A DNA stretch of 31,361 nucleotides from an uncultured Treponema sp. (GTDB taxonomy: Bacteria > Spirochaetota > Spirochaetia > Treponematales > Treponemataceae). The notes beneath the pieces were generated by a model, which saw only the letters and a list, made by a program, of their open reading frames with translations, ran no database searches and had not been told where the DNA came from. Shown one piece after another: positions 30,944 through 31,361 of this stretch. A program made the translations under genes and the position numbers. The stretch is taken from contig CALINC010000005.1 in the NCBI GenBank assembly GCA_938045195.1, positions 1-31,361 on the forward strand, given 5' to 3'. Every line of letters starts with the position of its first letter. Position 1 is the stretch's first letter.

Positions 30944-30972
30944 TTGAATAAAAATACTAAATATAGTATAAT
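30944..30972 (+). promoter_or_regulatory. Sigma-70 promoter of rpmE
   Basis: TTGAAT (30944-30949), 17-bp spacer, TATAAT (30967-30972). The start should be near 30979, leaving a leader of about 22 nt. Confidence 0.75.
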
Positions 30973-31000
30973 AACACGATATACCTTGGGAGGTTATGAA

Positions 31001-31204
31001 ATGCAAAAAGATATTCATCCTAAATATGAGGAAACAACCATAACTTGCGCCTGCGGAAATGTAATCAATACCCGCTCTACGGCTAAGGATATTAAGGTTG
31101 AAATTTGCTCGCAGTGTCATCCGTTTTTTACCGGAAAGCAAAAACTTGTAGATACTGCAGGACGAATTGACCGCTTTAAGAAGCGGTATAATATTAAAGA
31201 CTGA
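31001..31204 (+). CDS. rpmE: 50S ribosomal protein L31, zinc-binding form
   Basis: 67 aa from the ATG at 31001 with GGGAGG 7 nt upstream. The frame back to 30944 begins at a TTG that is part of the -35 and is not a start. The sequence MQKDIHPKYEETTITCACGNVINTRST then VEICSQCHPFFTGKQKLVDTAGRIDRFKKRY is standard L31. The cysteines CACG and CSQC form the zinc site of the C+ type, the form used when zinc is plentiful. Its hairpin terminator begins 12 bp after the stop. Confidence 0.97.
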   Translation: MQKDIHPKYEETTITCACGNVINTRSTAKDIKVEICSQCHPFFTGKQKLVDTAGRIDRFKKRYNIKD

Positions 31205-31216
31205 GCTTTGTAAAGC

Positions 31217-31319
31217 GGATAAACAGTTCGGCACAGATGGTGCCTCACTGTTTATCCGGCGAGTTTACCTAATCGGCAAACCTCGTATATTGTATGCAGT
31301 TTTGCAAAAGCAAAACTGC
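31217..31319 (+). repeat. Structured intergenic repeat, copy 3, also the rpmE terminator region
   Basis: Leading hairpin GGATAAACAGT/ACTGTTTATCC with inner GGCAC/GGTGCC (31217-31257). Then GCGAGTTTACC/GGCAAACCTCG (31259-31285), TATATTGTATGC, and hairpin GCAGTTTTGC/GCAAAACTGC (31296-31319). Same order as copies 1 and 2 with different stem sequences. A further GGGATTT/AAATCCC stem follows at 31338. Confidence 0.8.
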
Positions 31320-31361
31320 GTGAAAAAATATTTTTCGGGATTTAAAAATCCCTGCAAAATA

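Noticed and set aside
1..31361. CRISPR array, rRNA, transposase or prophage
   Set aside because: No regularly spaced repeats, rRNA segments, IS-type ORFs or phage genes were seen on either strand.

Overview
The window is chromosomal DNA from a low-GC oral-type Treponema, closest in style to the T. denticola group. The evidence is two FlaB-type flagellins of 286 and 285 codons carrying the VEVSQL motif, a spirochaete-type EF-G, many SPII lipoproteins, and gene order that from memory matches T. pallidum blocks: rpsF-ssb-rpsR-rplI, and flaB1-flaB3-fliD followed by tsaE, tsaB and an HD-GYP gene. Species was not tested by alignment.

Layout. (1) 1-2069 is accessory DNA: the start of a HAD hydrolase gene, an integron attC-like site, a PIN toxin/antitoxin pair, a second damaged toxin/antitoxin locus fused to a Cys-rich lipoprotein fragment, then about 680 bp with no convincing gene. 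The order on the minus strand (toxin genes, attC, next gene) and the bulges in the folded attC agree with an integron cassette array read leftwards. (2) 2070-5961, minus strand: the rpsF-ssb-rpsR-rplI operon with a strong promoter and leader hairpin, then a terminator, a small membrane protein, a lipoprotein and a YfcE-type phosphoesterase. (3) 6030-14375: recJ with a 20-codon upstream ORF, a TatD hydrolase, a 70-aa unknown, tRNA-Arg(CCU), cytidine deaminase, a beta-propeller-like protein coupled to a degenerate M23-fold protein, and a long-chain acyl-CoA ligase. (4) 14376-22730, plus strand: a structured tandem repeat, then the filament locus flaB1, flaB3, flaG, fliD, two unknown genes where fliS/fliT normally sit, tsaE, tsaB and an HD-GYP protein. 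(5) 22784-26907, minus strand: a KaiC-like ATPase behind fusA, and a GT4 glycosyltransferase. (6) 27246-31361, plus strand: an nrdD-like reductase behind tandem NrdR-box-like operators, an ArsB/NhaD-family permease, and rpmE.

Regulation visible in the sequence includes a FliA promoter for flaB1, hairpins that display GGA in their loops upstream of flaB1, flaB3 and flaG (candidate CsrA sites), and a family of structured intergenic repeats at three loci (14.4, 29.5 and 31.2 kb) whose leading stems differ in sequence but keep pairing.

Most worth a second look: the integron junction at the left edge, the GGA hairpins of the flagellar genes, the covarying repeat family, and an NrdD that appears to lack the glycyl-radical tail.
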